Virus record (IMG/VR): IMGVR_UViG_3300000265_000004
Span: 20,624-45,668 of that record
Length of the DNA stretch: 25,045 nt
From: a virus
Direction: 5' to 3' (one strand)
The notes beneath the pieces are model-generated. The model worked only from the letters and a program-made list of their open reading frames with translations, was not told the DNA's origin and did no database searches. Position 1 is the stretch's first letter, and each line of letters begins with the position of its first letter. A program made the translations under genes and the position numbers. Below are positions 16,301 to 23,367 of this stretch, piece after piece.

Positions 16301-16470
16301 AAGACGTGATCTGATAATCTCTCAATCTGATTCTGTAGAATAGATTGTGATTGTGTTAACTCTCTACCTTGTACTGCAAAAGCAGGTCTAAAAAGAACTC
16401 TATGAAACTTTTTTGTCTCATTAAAGTCATCGTAGTAAGGCGAAAGATTGAAGTCTGTTGGACTTGGCAT
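10399..16470 (-). CDS. Giant DUF4815-type virion structural protein
   Basis: A 2023-residue protein, the largest in the window. The N-terminus has the DUF4815 signature: PYYDDFNETKKFHRVLFRPAFAV (quoted in part, 11-33) followed by GRELTQSQSILQNQIERL, as in the large virion proteins of marine T4-like phages. Within it are two inserts resembling the E1-FCCH-like beta domain that is common in phage structural proteins: about 505-573 (INGVGGMTQLNGNTYTV) and about 1690-1760 (HPNHGM, then YNGI). Short repeats of the form GExITGxTSxA flank the first insert. A central coiled segment (about 1110-1140) includes YTMRDIGRLENRIENIEYY. The start has AGGGAGA 6 bases upstream and follows gp8 by 11 bases. Its position after gp8 suggests a role on the baseplate periphery like T4 gp9/gp10 or a fibre-connecting protein; homology to those is not shown. 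Confidence 0.85.
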   Translation of the reverse strand: MPSPTDFNLSPYYDDFNETKKFHRVLFRPAFAVQGRELTQSQSILQNQIERLSDHVFEQGAMVIPGDIGYDLNYYAVKLTSFTDSASVGITLNDFIGLTLTGASSGVKARVVNVVATDGTDPNTLFVKYLNSGTNNTTTAFSAETISVATTLQSTSTTVSAVVSATATGSAASVKEGVYYINGYHVKVSNQDLILDKYTNKPSYRIGLTVAESFVTQNDDATLNDNAQGVSNTNAPGAHRFKIDLTLTKKSLAATDDANFVELLRLKNGIVQNQVRTTEYAILEDTLARRTFDESGDYAVRDFDIDLREHLISGTNRGIYSSSDGGLETKIAAGMESGKAYVKGYEIETLGTTFVDVNKARSFDTQNNSTTRFDVGNFVNVNNVYGSPDVGFVSGDVAAFKEVNLYREETSSRGTENAGSGSDIKSVGHAKSKGFEYVSGNAVSGAYSSSSATTNVFKHYLFDVVMFTHINVAKNQAFTDGEEITGGTSGAKGTVDKLSTSNQHTITGATAANPVVITSSNTLQDGQQVTINGVGGMTQLNGNTYTVKNPTSSNFELDVNGSSFSSYSSGGTADQSVVVLYNVSGTFVPGETITGGISSNTATIQADARGFKGVTTYDFSSTKQIGMAGSPAYTADTILDSTNGESLQISGTISIANSGTTVTGFGTKFNTELKIGDSITFTTDAGSSITRLVEAIISDTSLQLSTAVGGSDVSTKSNANRNRSTLKDTNKNVSVFKLPYETVKTLKTTSNSGASDTNFKVRRHFTQTLGSNGDATISAGTNETFASLLNSDFSVSIMTTGSGGTGAVGDFLALNGNNHEGDTIFTLSGSPTGKSLVLDFGANYAGHKIKILATVSRAVVEEKSKTLVTGFTRNHTSLADIKKQGGMRLSRCDIYKLNSVKMATAFGTYSSSGEIDITDRFTLDNGQRDNFYDIGRVTLNKGAVDPTGSVQINVDYFSHGSGDVFTVDSYSGVVDYADIPSHTSDTTGETFDLRDCLDFRPRVDDNSTINKGEVDRYYNGAGASTVDVVKFGTDITSDLEYYMPRIDKVFVDKDGKFKISEGSSALVPQSPKNLDGAMHLYTLDIPAYTLDTADITITKVDNKRYTMRDIGRLENRIENIEYYTQLSLLEMQAQNLQVQDAQGFDRFKNGFIVDNFTGHSIGDVRNLDYKVSMDMARGEVRPMFNEDAVQLIESDNDGTTITSADRTDAKYAKTGDLITLPYSEATLIDQPFASKFVNVNPFDIFSWTGSIALTPPSDEWKETERAPELVVNRTGGFDTLVQNLGNPNLTSVEIGTVWNEWQEHWSGTPTVTSSRVLGQHRMGRRIIQRRQDTLSGQMSNTRTGIRTRIVPQVVRNSIGDRVVSVAIIPFLRSRTLSFTATRMKPETRVYPFFDNIDISSYITPNGGSLGGNLVTDINGAVTGTFVIPDSKVNSNPRWRTGTRVFRLTSSSTNVLSTAVETSGEADYLAKGALETIQETIISTREPLTVRESTVESVSLGNRTSTRNVDTTIGWTDPLAQTFMIDDVGGVFLTSMDLFFSSKDENIPVTIQIREVVNGYPGKRIVPFSELTLNPNAVSISTDATTATTFTFNSPVYLQEKTEYCFVVMSNCNAYNCYVGRLGEKVIGSDRTISQQPYAGVMFKSQNGSTWTAEQNEDIKFKIKRAEFENVTGTVTLCNDDLPTRTLKNNSIRTTNSSAVVTVSHPNHGMHGTSNNVTIAGVPSGTYNGIAHSAINGTYTSISNVTLDSYDVTTSGTANATGDIGGDVITATQNRLYDVLNLNLQTVNVPGTSISYDMRPTTGRSVHGTETEFSLTPATSPVATISNDNIYFTAPQMVASVINETNEMASNKSLFVNLTFTTTNTKLSPVLDMQRVSAYVVQNRINKATTGNTPGYVSDIESSGTSSAAAYITKPVVLENLSTALDVRLTQNVRSTSNVNVYFRLSSSEESRNITDIGWTPFNTAGEEDITVTPAENDETYNEYKYSASGLTEFNTFQIKIVMEGTNSAYPPIVRDLRGIALAV

Positions 16471-16481
16471 AATATCTCCCT

Positions 16482-17951
16482 TTAAAACTCAATAACTAGT
16501 TTAATATTTTCTGTTTGGTCTGTTGCTCTTTGAATAGGTGCTCTGTTTTCTATGTACAATACATCGCCAGAGTCATGATCTATTTCAGAAGCAGAATACC
16601 CACTTGAAAATACAACATTGTTAACTGTTGCCGAAACTGTTGTGTCCGGTGTTCCTGTTGCTGAAGACGTTTGACCTGTGATTACATGAGTACTAGAAAT
16701 AGCAGTCAAGTTACCATTAGCGTCAACGCCGGCGTCATTGTGTCTTGATTGAATGTAGTATAAAATTCTGTTTGTTGCGTCCCACTCTACGACTTTAGCG
16801 ACAGCGCCTGTAGTTGCTTGATTTAATTCTTCATCTACTACAAAAGTACCTGGTGTTGGACTAGCTGCTAATCTTACTGCTTTAGTACTTCTTAAAGTTG
16901 AAGCACTTGCAGCTGAACCTGAAGCTTTTGGATCTCTGATTAAACAAATTTTTCTAAAGTCATTACCAGCATGGAAATCTCCAGAGTTTGCTGATTCTGT
17001 TCCTTCTAAATTTACGTTTAACATTACAAAGAAACCACCTAATTCTTCTACTGCATTAAAACCATGACCACCTTTTGGAGAGATAATCACATCTAATTCT
17101 GCACCTGTTAAGTTTGTTGACCCAGCAGATACTATTTCTGCATTTGAAACTGTACCAAAAGTATAACCTGATCCTACGTTAGTCATAACTACCGAAGTAA
17201 TAGTACCACCTGATACTACAACATTTGCAGCTGCACTTGATCCGTCACCTTTTATTGTTACTGAATGTGTTCCGTTTGTTCCACCTGAACCGGCAGATTT
17301 AATTTTAATACAATCAATTGAACCATCTACAGCAGCTGAACTAACTGTTGAGTTAGTTGAAAGTCCCATAAAGTCTGTTGATAAGAAATTTGATTGTTGA
17401 GCCGCTGACATAGTACACATATATTTCCATTTGTAACCATCAGCAGTTGTTATAACACTAGTACCTGTTCCAGTTGGTTCGCTTGTAGAAGCTGTATTAC
17501 CATCGTTGTCAATACACTTGTAAACATTTCTGTCTGTAGTTAAAACATAAAAATTAGCGTCATGTAAAGTTGTTGCACCACCATTAGCAGTATTTCTTAA
17601 AGATGTACTACCTGTAATATATTCTCCGTAGTCGTGTCTGTAAATATCGTATGTTGTTCCAGTTGCCCAATTTCTTCTTGGTACTGCAAAACTAATATCT
17701 GAACTTGTAATTTTTTTAGCAGCTAATAGATCATCAAAGGTATTGAACTCTGCAACAACAGTATCACCTGGTATAATTGGTGCTGAGTCTGTTCCTTCAT
17801 AATCTGTACGGCCATCACCTCTTGTAGGTGTACCGAAAGCTTGTGGTCTTGCTAGACCTAGATAATAAACATTTGGAGAAGATTCCGTAAAAGATTCGTG
17901 AAACTGCTCACTGTTGTTTATTCTGAATTTTGTTGTTATTATTGCTGGCAT
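16482..17951 (-). CDS. 8: Baseplate wedge subunit gp8
   Basis: A 489-residue homolog of T4 gp8, which as a dimer forms part of each baseplate wedge. Blocks matching T4 gp8 as I recall it run in the same order: IITTKFR at 4-10 (IVTSKFR in T4), VPRRNW at 90-95 (IPRRDW), YKCID at 144-148 (YRCLD), DGYKWKYM (171-178), and the C-terminal SGDVLYIENRAPI, then DQTENIKLVIEF (about 461-489). It is about 155 residues longer than T4 gp8 because of a Gly/Ser-rich insert between about residues 190 and 420, which includes a copy of the short repeat shared with gp7 and the DUF4815 protein. A TATAAATA late promoter sits 12 bases before the start, with GGAA between. Next in transcription order is the DUF4815 gene. 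Confidence 0.92.
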   Translation of the reverse strand: MPAIITTKFRINNSEQFHESFTESSPNVYYLGLARPQAFGTPTRGDGRTDYEGTDSAPIIPGDTVVAEFNTFDDLLAAKKITSSDISFAVPRRNWATGTTYDIYRHDYGEYITGSTSLRNTANGGATTLHDANFYVLTTDRNVYKCIDNDGNTASTSEPTGTGTSVITTADGYKWKYMCTMSAAQQSNFLSTDFMGLSTNSTVSSAAVDGSIDCIKIKSAGSGGTNGTHSVTIKGDGSSAAANVVVSGGTITSVVMTNVGSGYTFGTVSNAEIVSAGSTNLTGAELDVIISPKGGHGFNAVEELGGFFVMLNVNLEGTESANSGDFHAGNDFRKICLIRDPKASGSAASASTLRSTKAVRLAASPTPGTFVVDEELNQATTGAVAKVVEWDATNRILYYIQSRHNDAGVDANGNLTAISSTHVITGQTSSATGTPDTTVSATVNNVVFSSGYSASEIDHDSGDVLYIENRAPIQRATDQTENIKLVIEF

Positions 17952-17963
17952 AATTGTTATTCC

Positions 17964-17971
17964 TATTTATA
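17964..17971 (-). promoter_or_regulatory. Predicted late promoter (TATAAATA) before gp8
   Basis: Exact TATAAATA on the - strand, ending 12 bases before the gp8 ATG at 17951. With a start about 6 bases downstream the leader would be about 6 bases and would lack the GGAA that follows the box, so that ribosome site could only serve longer readthrough transcripts. Confidence 0.65.
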
Positions 17972-17979
17972 ATACTTTC

Positions 17980-18906
17980 CTATGATGTTGTTCCAATAAT
18001 TGTTTTTAATGTAGTACCACTAGAGTTTTTTACTAATAGAGTTGACGTATTAGATAGAGATCCCATAGTAATAGAACCACCAGTTATTGCAACTGCATTA
18101 GCATTTTGACCAGCCATAGTACCTATAACTCCTAAAGCTATATTTACAAATTGACTACCGTTCCACTGTAAAATGTCACCACTTGTAATACTTGATAAAG
18201 TGACATCTGACATTTCAGATATTTCGTCATTTGCTGTAATATTTGAATCAACATATTGTTTTGTTGCAATACCTAAATTTTTTGTTGGGTTACCAAATAC
18301 TGTAACCTCACCTGTGCTATCTCCTTCTAACCAAGTTGTCAAAGTAGAACCATCTGATCCTGCAATTATCATTGATCTAGTTTCACCGGCAGTATTACCA
18401 CCAGCATTTCCTATAATGACATTACCTGATCCAGTTTCTACAGTTTGACCTGCATTGTAACCTACAAAAGTATTGTGTTGTCCTGAAGATACTCTTAAAC
18501 CTGCGTTTGCACCTATAACAGTATTTTTTTCTCCTGTTGCGTCTTTACCTGCTGAATGTCCTACGGCTGTACTTTTTGCTGTAGATGTAACTGATTGTAA
18601 AGCTGCAAAACCCACGGCAGTATTATCATCTCCTGAAGTAATTGCTCTTAAAGATGTTTTACCAACGGCAACGTTTTCTTGTGCTGAACTCAAAGTACCT
18701 GTCACCGAGTGACCGATCATTAAAGAGTTTGAGAAGTTTGTTCCTTCTTGTTTACCAGTAATTACACCGGCATTTAAATTAGTACCATCTCCGAAAGCAG
18801 TATAGATTTCGTTAAAGTTATCGTTGATTAAATCACCACCAGCTCTAATAGTAGAACCTGTGCCGTCATTAGGAGTTGAACCGATTGCTATTGTTTGTTT
18901 TGCCAT
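17980..18906 (-). CDS. Fibre-like virion protein with YadA-head-like repeats
   Basis: A 308-residue protein lying between the gp7-like and gp8 genes. The N-terminus (MAKQTIAIGSTPNDGTG, then LINDNFNEIYTAFGD, 26-40) is of a type found at the start of marine T4-like fibre proteins. Residues about 60-172 carry at least six imperfect repeats of 16-18 residues with the pattern N-x-x-[VI]-G-x-x-[AS]-[GL] (NVAVGKTSL 78, NTAVGFAAL 95, STAVGHSAG 112, NTVIGANAG 128, NTFVGYNAG 145, NVIIGNAGG 162), like the trimeric YadA-head beta roll. After KQYVDSN there is a SGDILQWNGSQFVN block typical of phage fibres. The final 21 residues match the end of the 178-residue fibre protein. Probably trimeric, on the baseplate or as a short fibre. 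It has its own tandem late promoters. Confidence 0.82.
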   Translation of the reverse strand: MAKQTIAIGSTPNDGTGSTIRAGGDLINDNFNEIYTAFGDGTNLNAGVITGKQEGTNFSNSLMIGHSVTGTLSSAQENVAVGKTSLRAITSGDDNTAVGFAALQSVTSTAKSTAVGHSAGKDATGEKNTVIGANAGLRVSSGQHNTFVGYNAGQTVETGSGNVIIGNAGGNTAGETRSMIIAGSDGSTLTTWLEGDSTGEVTVFGNPTKNLGIATKQYVDSNITANDEISEMSDVTLSSITSGDILQWNGSQFVNIALGVIGTMAGQNANAVAITGGSITMGSLSNTSTLLVKNSSGTTLKTIIGTTS

Positions 18907-18915
18907 TTCTATCTC

Positions 18916-18923
18916 TATTTATA
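18916..18923 (-). promoter_or_regulatory. Predicted late promoter (TATAAATA), proximal copy before the fibre gene
   Basis: Exact TATAAATA on the - strand, 9 bases before the ATG at 18906. The bases between (GAGATAGAA) could hold a weak ribosome site. A second copy lies 4 bases further upstream. Confidence 0.65.
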
Positions 18924-18927
18924 GTTA

Positions 18928-18935
18928 TATTTATA
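18928..18935 (-). promoter_or_regulatory. Predicted late promoter (TATAAATA), distal copy
   Basis: A second exact TATAAATA on the - strand, separated from the proximal copy by four bases. It overlaps the stop codon of the gp7-like gene (18931-18933). From this copy the transcript would begin near 18922, giving a leader of about 15 bases. Confidence 0.55.
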
Positions 18936-21516
18936 CACTTGTTTTGTCAAATTTTTTGTTTGTTGAATCAAATTTTAAAGTATTACCACTGAACGATTCT
19001 TCACCTGGGAACGTAATATCTGTTGGAAAAGCAAAGTTGGTCTTTAACATAAAACCAAAATCATCTTCGTTTAAGTTATTAGGTGGAGTTATACCACTTA
19101 TCATATTAAATATAGCTGTTGTACCATCTAAACTTGATCTTGTACCAGTGACTTTTAATTCATTCAATCTGTTGAAAGTATTACCAGTTGTACCATTAAT
19201 ACCACCTGATCTGTTACCTGTAACACCATATGCTGTATTTGCAAATCTATTAATTGATTTAAAACTAGGACCACAATATGCAAATCCTTGATTTATAGTC
19301 ACGCCTGTTCCAACTTTTCTTCTTACTCTTAAATTCAATATGACACCTATAGGAGCTCTTGTTACTGTAACGTCTCTAGAGTTATTTGGATTAGGCTGTT
19401 GAGCAAAAGTTGATAAAGTTGAACCATCATCAACTGTTCCTGTTCTTCTACCAAATACAGTTTCAAATATTAATTTCATCATTGCAAGTATTGGTTCACC
19501 AATTACACCAGTGTTTATTGCCTCTGCAACTTTAACTCTCATATTCAATCTGTTTTCTATATCAACTTGTCCTGTAAAATAAAAACCTGAAGTATGCATT
19601 GTTTTTTTAAATGCGTCTCTCCACAAATTAATTGAGTTACCTACTTTTAATACATAAGAAAAATCTTGATAGTATAAACTATCTTGTACTTTCATTGTAG
19701 ACTCTGAAATATGTCCTTTTTCATTTATAAATCTACCATCTGTATCAACTACAGCAGTTACGTTTACAGTTGATGTAGTAACATCTAATTTTTTTAATGT
19801 AGCACTACCTGTGCCAGAAGCTACTGTTTCGTCTTCTTGAAAAGTACCTGAAACTTCTTTTAATTTTAAAACGTTAGTACCTGCATTAAAGCCTGTAACT
19901 AAACCTGTTGCATTTGAAGTAGCACCTGTAACTGTATCTCCATTAGTAAACGAACCTGTAACTGTCATAACAAATAAATTGTTTACAAAGGTTAATGTTG
20001 GTGGTGTAGGATTGTTTTCGTATTTAATACCTAAATTTGATGTTGTTACTCCTAAAACTTTACCCACTTCACTACCATATGCTAATACACTTGCACCTGA
20101 TCCTGATGTAGATGTAACTGAAACAGTTGGTAAAGATTTATATCCGTCACCACCGTTTGTTAAGTAAATATCTGTAATATCTCCTACGCCTGATTCAAAA
20201 ACAATTTTATCTCCTGTAAGATGATCGCCAGCAGATGTTTCTTCTTCTAATACAATATGATCAGTGTCTTCATTAGAAACTGCACCGTTAACAACTGTAA
20301 CTACACCAGCTGCATTTAAACCAAATGTGCCTGTGTTAGTAAAACTTAAAATATCTCCTATTTCATAACCTGTTCCACCAGCGTCTACAAATGTTTCTGT
20401 TATCTTACCAGAACCTACATCACTAATTTGCATAGCAGCTTGTTCACCACCACCTGTGATTTTTATAAGATCGTCTGTAGTATAAAGATTACCATCGTTA
20501 GTAATTGTTTTTGTTCCTGGTATACCTGTAATAGTAGCTAAAATGTAATAATCTGATTGATCAGTTTCAGTACCCTCTATAATTTCACTTACAGCAAAAG
20601 TACCTACAATAGTTTCTTTGTTTATAGTAATTTCAGAAACTTCATTAGCGCCAATGTAAAATTTTTCAACATTTTCTACTATTGCTGTTGCGTTTGATGT
20701 TCTTCCTTTTATTTGTCTTCCTATTAAACTTAAAGTTTCTCCTTGTGTACTTAATACTCTTAAAACTGTTTGTGTGTTCCAAGTACCATCTGATACCTTC
20801 ATCATATTCTGTCTAGGATAAAATGTTTCAGATTTATCGTTAAAAAGTATTCTAAAAAATAATTCGTGACCTTTTTGTGTACCTTTTAACTTATATAAAG
20901 ATTTTATGTTTTTTATTAAATTTCTTTTACTTATTCCTGAAGTTAAACTTTCTGGAATAGTTTTAAAAAACTCATTTCTAAAATTATCTAAAAATTGAGA
21001 AATAACTTTATCTGGATCTCTAAAATTTGTTAATTGTTGAATACTATGAACAGGATTAGGTCTATATGTGTTAACAACTGCTTGAGCGTTAGAACTTTCG
21101 CCTTTAATAATTTCACCTGTTAAAAATTTGTCTTGTGATGTTATGAATAGTCTTCCACTATCTAAATCCTCAGTCAACACTACAGATGTTGCTTTAGAAG
21201 TCTGTCCTGTTATAGTTTCTCTATATGTAAATTTACCAAAACTACTATCTTCTAATATTATTTTATCATCAAGGTCTAATTGAGTATTTTCAGCACCAAG
21301 TGAGCCACCATCTAATACTAAATTGTTTTGTACGCCTGTTTGATTTTCTAAATTTATTCCGTCTGTAGATTCAATAGAAGTTACACCTAACTCGGCAGCT
21401 TCCATAAATTGATAGTAAGTTTTTAAGAACTCTACAAATTTTGGGTGATCATCAACAACAAAATCTGGTAATTGAGTGTTTATTAAGTTGGATATTTTAT
21501 TATCAAATTTTGCCAT
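18931..21516 (-). CDS. 7: gp7-like baseplate wedge protein
   Basis: An 861-residue structural protein. The N-terminus has FDNKISNLINTQLPDFV, then DDHPKFVEFLKTYYQFMEAA (23-42), and a second conserved block RNLIKNIKSLYKLKGTQKG, then HELFFRILF (198-225); both are hallmarks of large wedge proteins in marine T4-like phages. It lies between gp6 and the gp8 region, the place of T4 gp7 (about 1030 residues), so it is named by position; I cannot confirm sequence homology to T4 gp7 by eye. At least four copies of a short GExITGxTSxAtg motif occur (about 98-113, 131-148, 266-280, 520-545). The start follows the gp6 stop by 8 bases without a clear ribosome site, so translation may be coupled. The stop lies inside a late promoter. 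Confidence 0.8.
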   Translation of the reverse strand: MAKFDNKISNLINTQLPDFVVDDHPKFVEFLKTYYQFMEAAELGVTSIESTDGINLENQTGVQNNLVLDGGSLGAENTQLDLDDKIILEDSSFGKFTYRETITGQTSKATSVVLTEDLDSGRLFITSQDKFLTGEIIKGESSNAQAVVNTYRPNPVHSIQQLTNFRDPDKVISQFLDNFRNEFFKTIPESLTSGISKRNLIKNIKSLYKLKGTQKGHELFFRILFNDKSETFYPRQNMMKVSDGTWNTQTVLRVLSTQGETLSLIGRQIKGRTSNATAIVENVEKFYIGANEVSEITINKETIVGTFAVSEIIEGTETDQSDYYILATITGIPGTKTITNDGNLYTTDDLIKITGGGEQAAMQISDVGSGKITETFVDAGGTGYEIGDILSFTNTGTFGLNAAGVVTVVNGAVSNEDTDHIVLEEETSAGDHLTGDKIVFESGVGDITDIYLTNGGDGYKSLPTVSVTSTSGSGASVLAYGSEVGKVLGVTTSNLGIKYENNPTPPTLTFVNNLFVMTVTGSFTNGDTVTGATSNATGLVTGFNAGTNVLKLKEVSGTFQEDETVASGTGSATLKKLDVTTSTVNVTAVVDTDGRFINEKGHISESTMKVQDSLYYQDFSYVLKVGNSINLWRDAFKKTMHTSGFYFTGQVDIENRLNMRVKVAEAINTGVIGEPILAMMKLIFETVFGRRTGTVDDGSTLSTFAQQPNPNNSRDVTVTRAPIGVILNLRVRRKVGTGVTINQGFAYCGPSFKSINRFANTAYGVTGNRSGGINGTTGNTFNRLNELKVTGTRSSLDGTTAIFNMISGITPPNNLNEDDFGFMLKTNFAFPTDITFPGEESFSGNTLKFDSTNKKFDKTSV

Positions 21517-21524
21517 TGGCTAAA

Positions 21525-23366
21525 TTAGTAACTTGTTGTAGTATTGTAGCCTACGCCGGCTTCAGATGAACCACCAACAAATGTATCTTCCTCTACAGTT
21601 ATATTTGAGTTTGTAACGTCTATTTCTACGACTTGATTTCTAACAGGCACAATATCGTTTGAATTTGGTTTAACTGTAATTTCAATAACGTTGGAAACAG
21701 CATTTCTTATATTTGATATTGAAGCTACGTTCAATGAGTTTAAAGTAACTTGACCTGTTTCATAATTAATAGTACCTTGTGTATTATTAGCATAAGTTTT
21801 AACACCACTTACTAGATAATATCTTCTAACGTTACCATTACTATCATCGTTTAAAAACATTTCATCATCACTACCTGTAACTTTGAAACCTGTTGATGAT
21901 AAGACACTTGAATGACCTGAATGAGGATTATAAATTGCATTTCTAAAATACACATCGTATTTTGTTGAAGACGCAATAGATGGTGTAAAATTCTTTCTCA
22001 TACTAATAGATGTTATGTTAGATAGTATACTTGTATCAACATCATCTATTAAACCTGTTAATTTAGAAAATCTAAACACACCATCAAATTTTTGTAGAGT
22101 AGTTGCGTTATAGTTTGTAATAGCCGTAACTATTTCTGACTTAATACTATCAGAAGACTTACTAGTACCTTTTTTATCATACTTAGCAACACTTGTTAAT
22201 AAAATTGATGTTGTTTCTGGGTCAACTATTAATGGTCTAACTGAAGCTACGTTATAAGGTATTAATCCTTTTACTATAGAAGCTTTTGTTGTTTCTGTTA
22301 ACGTAGAACCTGAAGCTGCTTTGATAGCAATATTTACAACACCATAAACCGGCGTTTCATCATCTTCTCCTCCCCAAGCACTAACTGATAATGCATTAGG
22401 ATATAATGTCTTAACTATTGATTCATAATCTGTAGTTGTAACTGCTCTGTCTTGTGCTGTATATTGCAAAGGTGCATTAAATCTTATAGACTCTTTTGTT
22501 TCAGGCTCTGATCCGCCTTGAGCATTTGCTTTAGTAGTTATAGTTACATTATTAAAACTACCAACACTGCCGGCTAACTCAAAAGTTTTAGCGCCGTTAG
22601 ACTCTGCTTTGTTTGTAACAATATATTCTAATATAACTATGTTACCATCTTCTAATTTTTTACCTATAACACCATCACCAAAGTAAACTTCAAATTTACC
22701 ACTGTCTGTTTCTTGTAAGAAGTAAATTTTAGATGTATCGTTTAAATTTCTTAAACCTGTAGCTAATGTGTAAGTGTTTAATGTTGAATCTGATACAGAG
22801 TTTTGAACTGTTACTTTTAAAGTAGAAGTATCAGCATTTAAATTTTGTATTATATACCTTTGATCTGTATCTGTACTATCAACTGTATATTTAAAAGTAA
22901 CTAAAGTACCTTCGTATAAATTAACGTTTGAAAATTTATAAACACCGTTTAAAGGTGTAATTGTAATATCTTCATTAGTTAAAAAGTTATAACCTGTGCC
23001 ATCTACTGAACTTGTAAACGTTGTACCTTTATTCATTAAGATACTTGAACCTGAAGCGTTGTTTACTGTTATGTCAATAGTTGATACTGGCGCTCTAACA
23101 GATGATGGTGTATATCCTATCATCTTTGCTAATGCAACTATATTTTTTCTTATGTCTGCACTATCTAAATAAGTTTCGTTAACTAACATATTAGCATTGA
23201 AGCCAAGATAGTGTGTATTGTATGCTAGAATATCTAAAAGAACGGCAAAGCCTGATCCTTCAAAATTATAGTCTGAAAATTCTGGTTGGTTTTGTAAAAA
23301 TGTTTTTAAATTTGATTTTATGTTATCAAAGTCAAAATCAGATACTACTAGTTTATTGCTTGCCAT
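21525..23366 (-). CDS. 6: Baseplate wedge subunit gp6
   Basis: A 613-residue homolog of T4 gp6 (about 660 residues), whose dimers form the inner ring that ties wedges together. The N-terminal region is typical: SDFDFDNIKSNLKTFL, then FEGSGFAVLLDILAYNTHYL (35-54) and NANMLVNETYLDSADIRKN (58-76), followed by GYTPSSVRAPVS. A baseplate J-like middle region includes YFGDGVIGKKLEDG (about 226-239), QYTAQDRAVTTTDYES and ALSVSAWGGEDD. The start is 1 base after the gp25 stop, with AAAGATTAAGAT upstream, so translation is probably coupled. Family assignment is firm from these blocks and from the gp25-gp6-gp7-like-gp8 order. Confidence 0.93.
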   Translation of the reverse strand: MASNKLVVSDFDFDNIKSNLKTFLQNQPEFSDYNFEGSGFAVLLDILAYNTHYLGFNANMLVNETYLDSADIRKNIVALAKMIGYTPSSVRAPVSTIDITVNNASGSSILMNKGTTFTSSVDGTGYNFLTNEDITITPLNGVYKFSNVNLYEGTLVTFKYTVDSTDTDQRYIIQNLNADTSTLKVTVQNSVSDSTLNTYTLATGLRNLNDTSKIYFLQETDSGKFEVYFGDGVIGKKLEDGNIVILEYIVTNKAESNGAKTFELAGSVGSFNNVTITTKANAQGGSEPETKESIRFNAPLQYTAQDRAVTTTDYESIVKTLYPNALSVSAWGGEDDETPVYGVVNIAIKAASGSTLTETTKASIVKGLIPYNVASVRPLIVDPETTSILLTSVAKYDKKGTSKSSDSIKSEIVTAITNYNATTLQKFDGVFRFSKLTGLIDDVDTSILSNITSISMRKNFTPSIASSTKYDVYFRNAIYNPHSGHSSVLSSTGFKVTGSDDEMFLNDDSNGNVRRYYLVSGVKTYANNTQGTINYETGQVTLNSLNVASISNIRNAVSNVIEITVKPNSNDIVPVRNQVVEIDVTNSNITVEEDTFVGGSSEAGVGYNTTTSY

Positions 23367-23367
23367 T

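Noticed and set aside
18824-19291. 155-residue open frame on the + strand
   Set aside because: Crosses the end of the gp7-like gene and the start of the fibre gene on the opposite strand, covers their promoters, and has no start signal.
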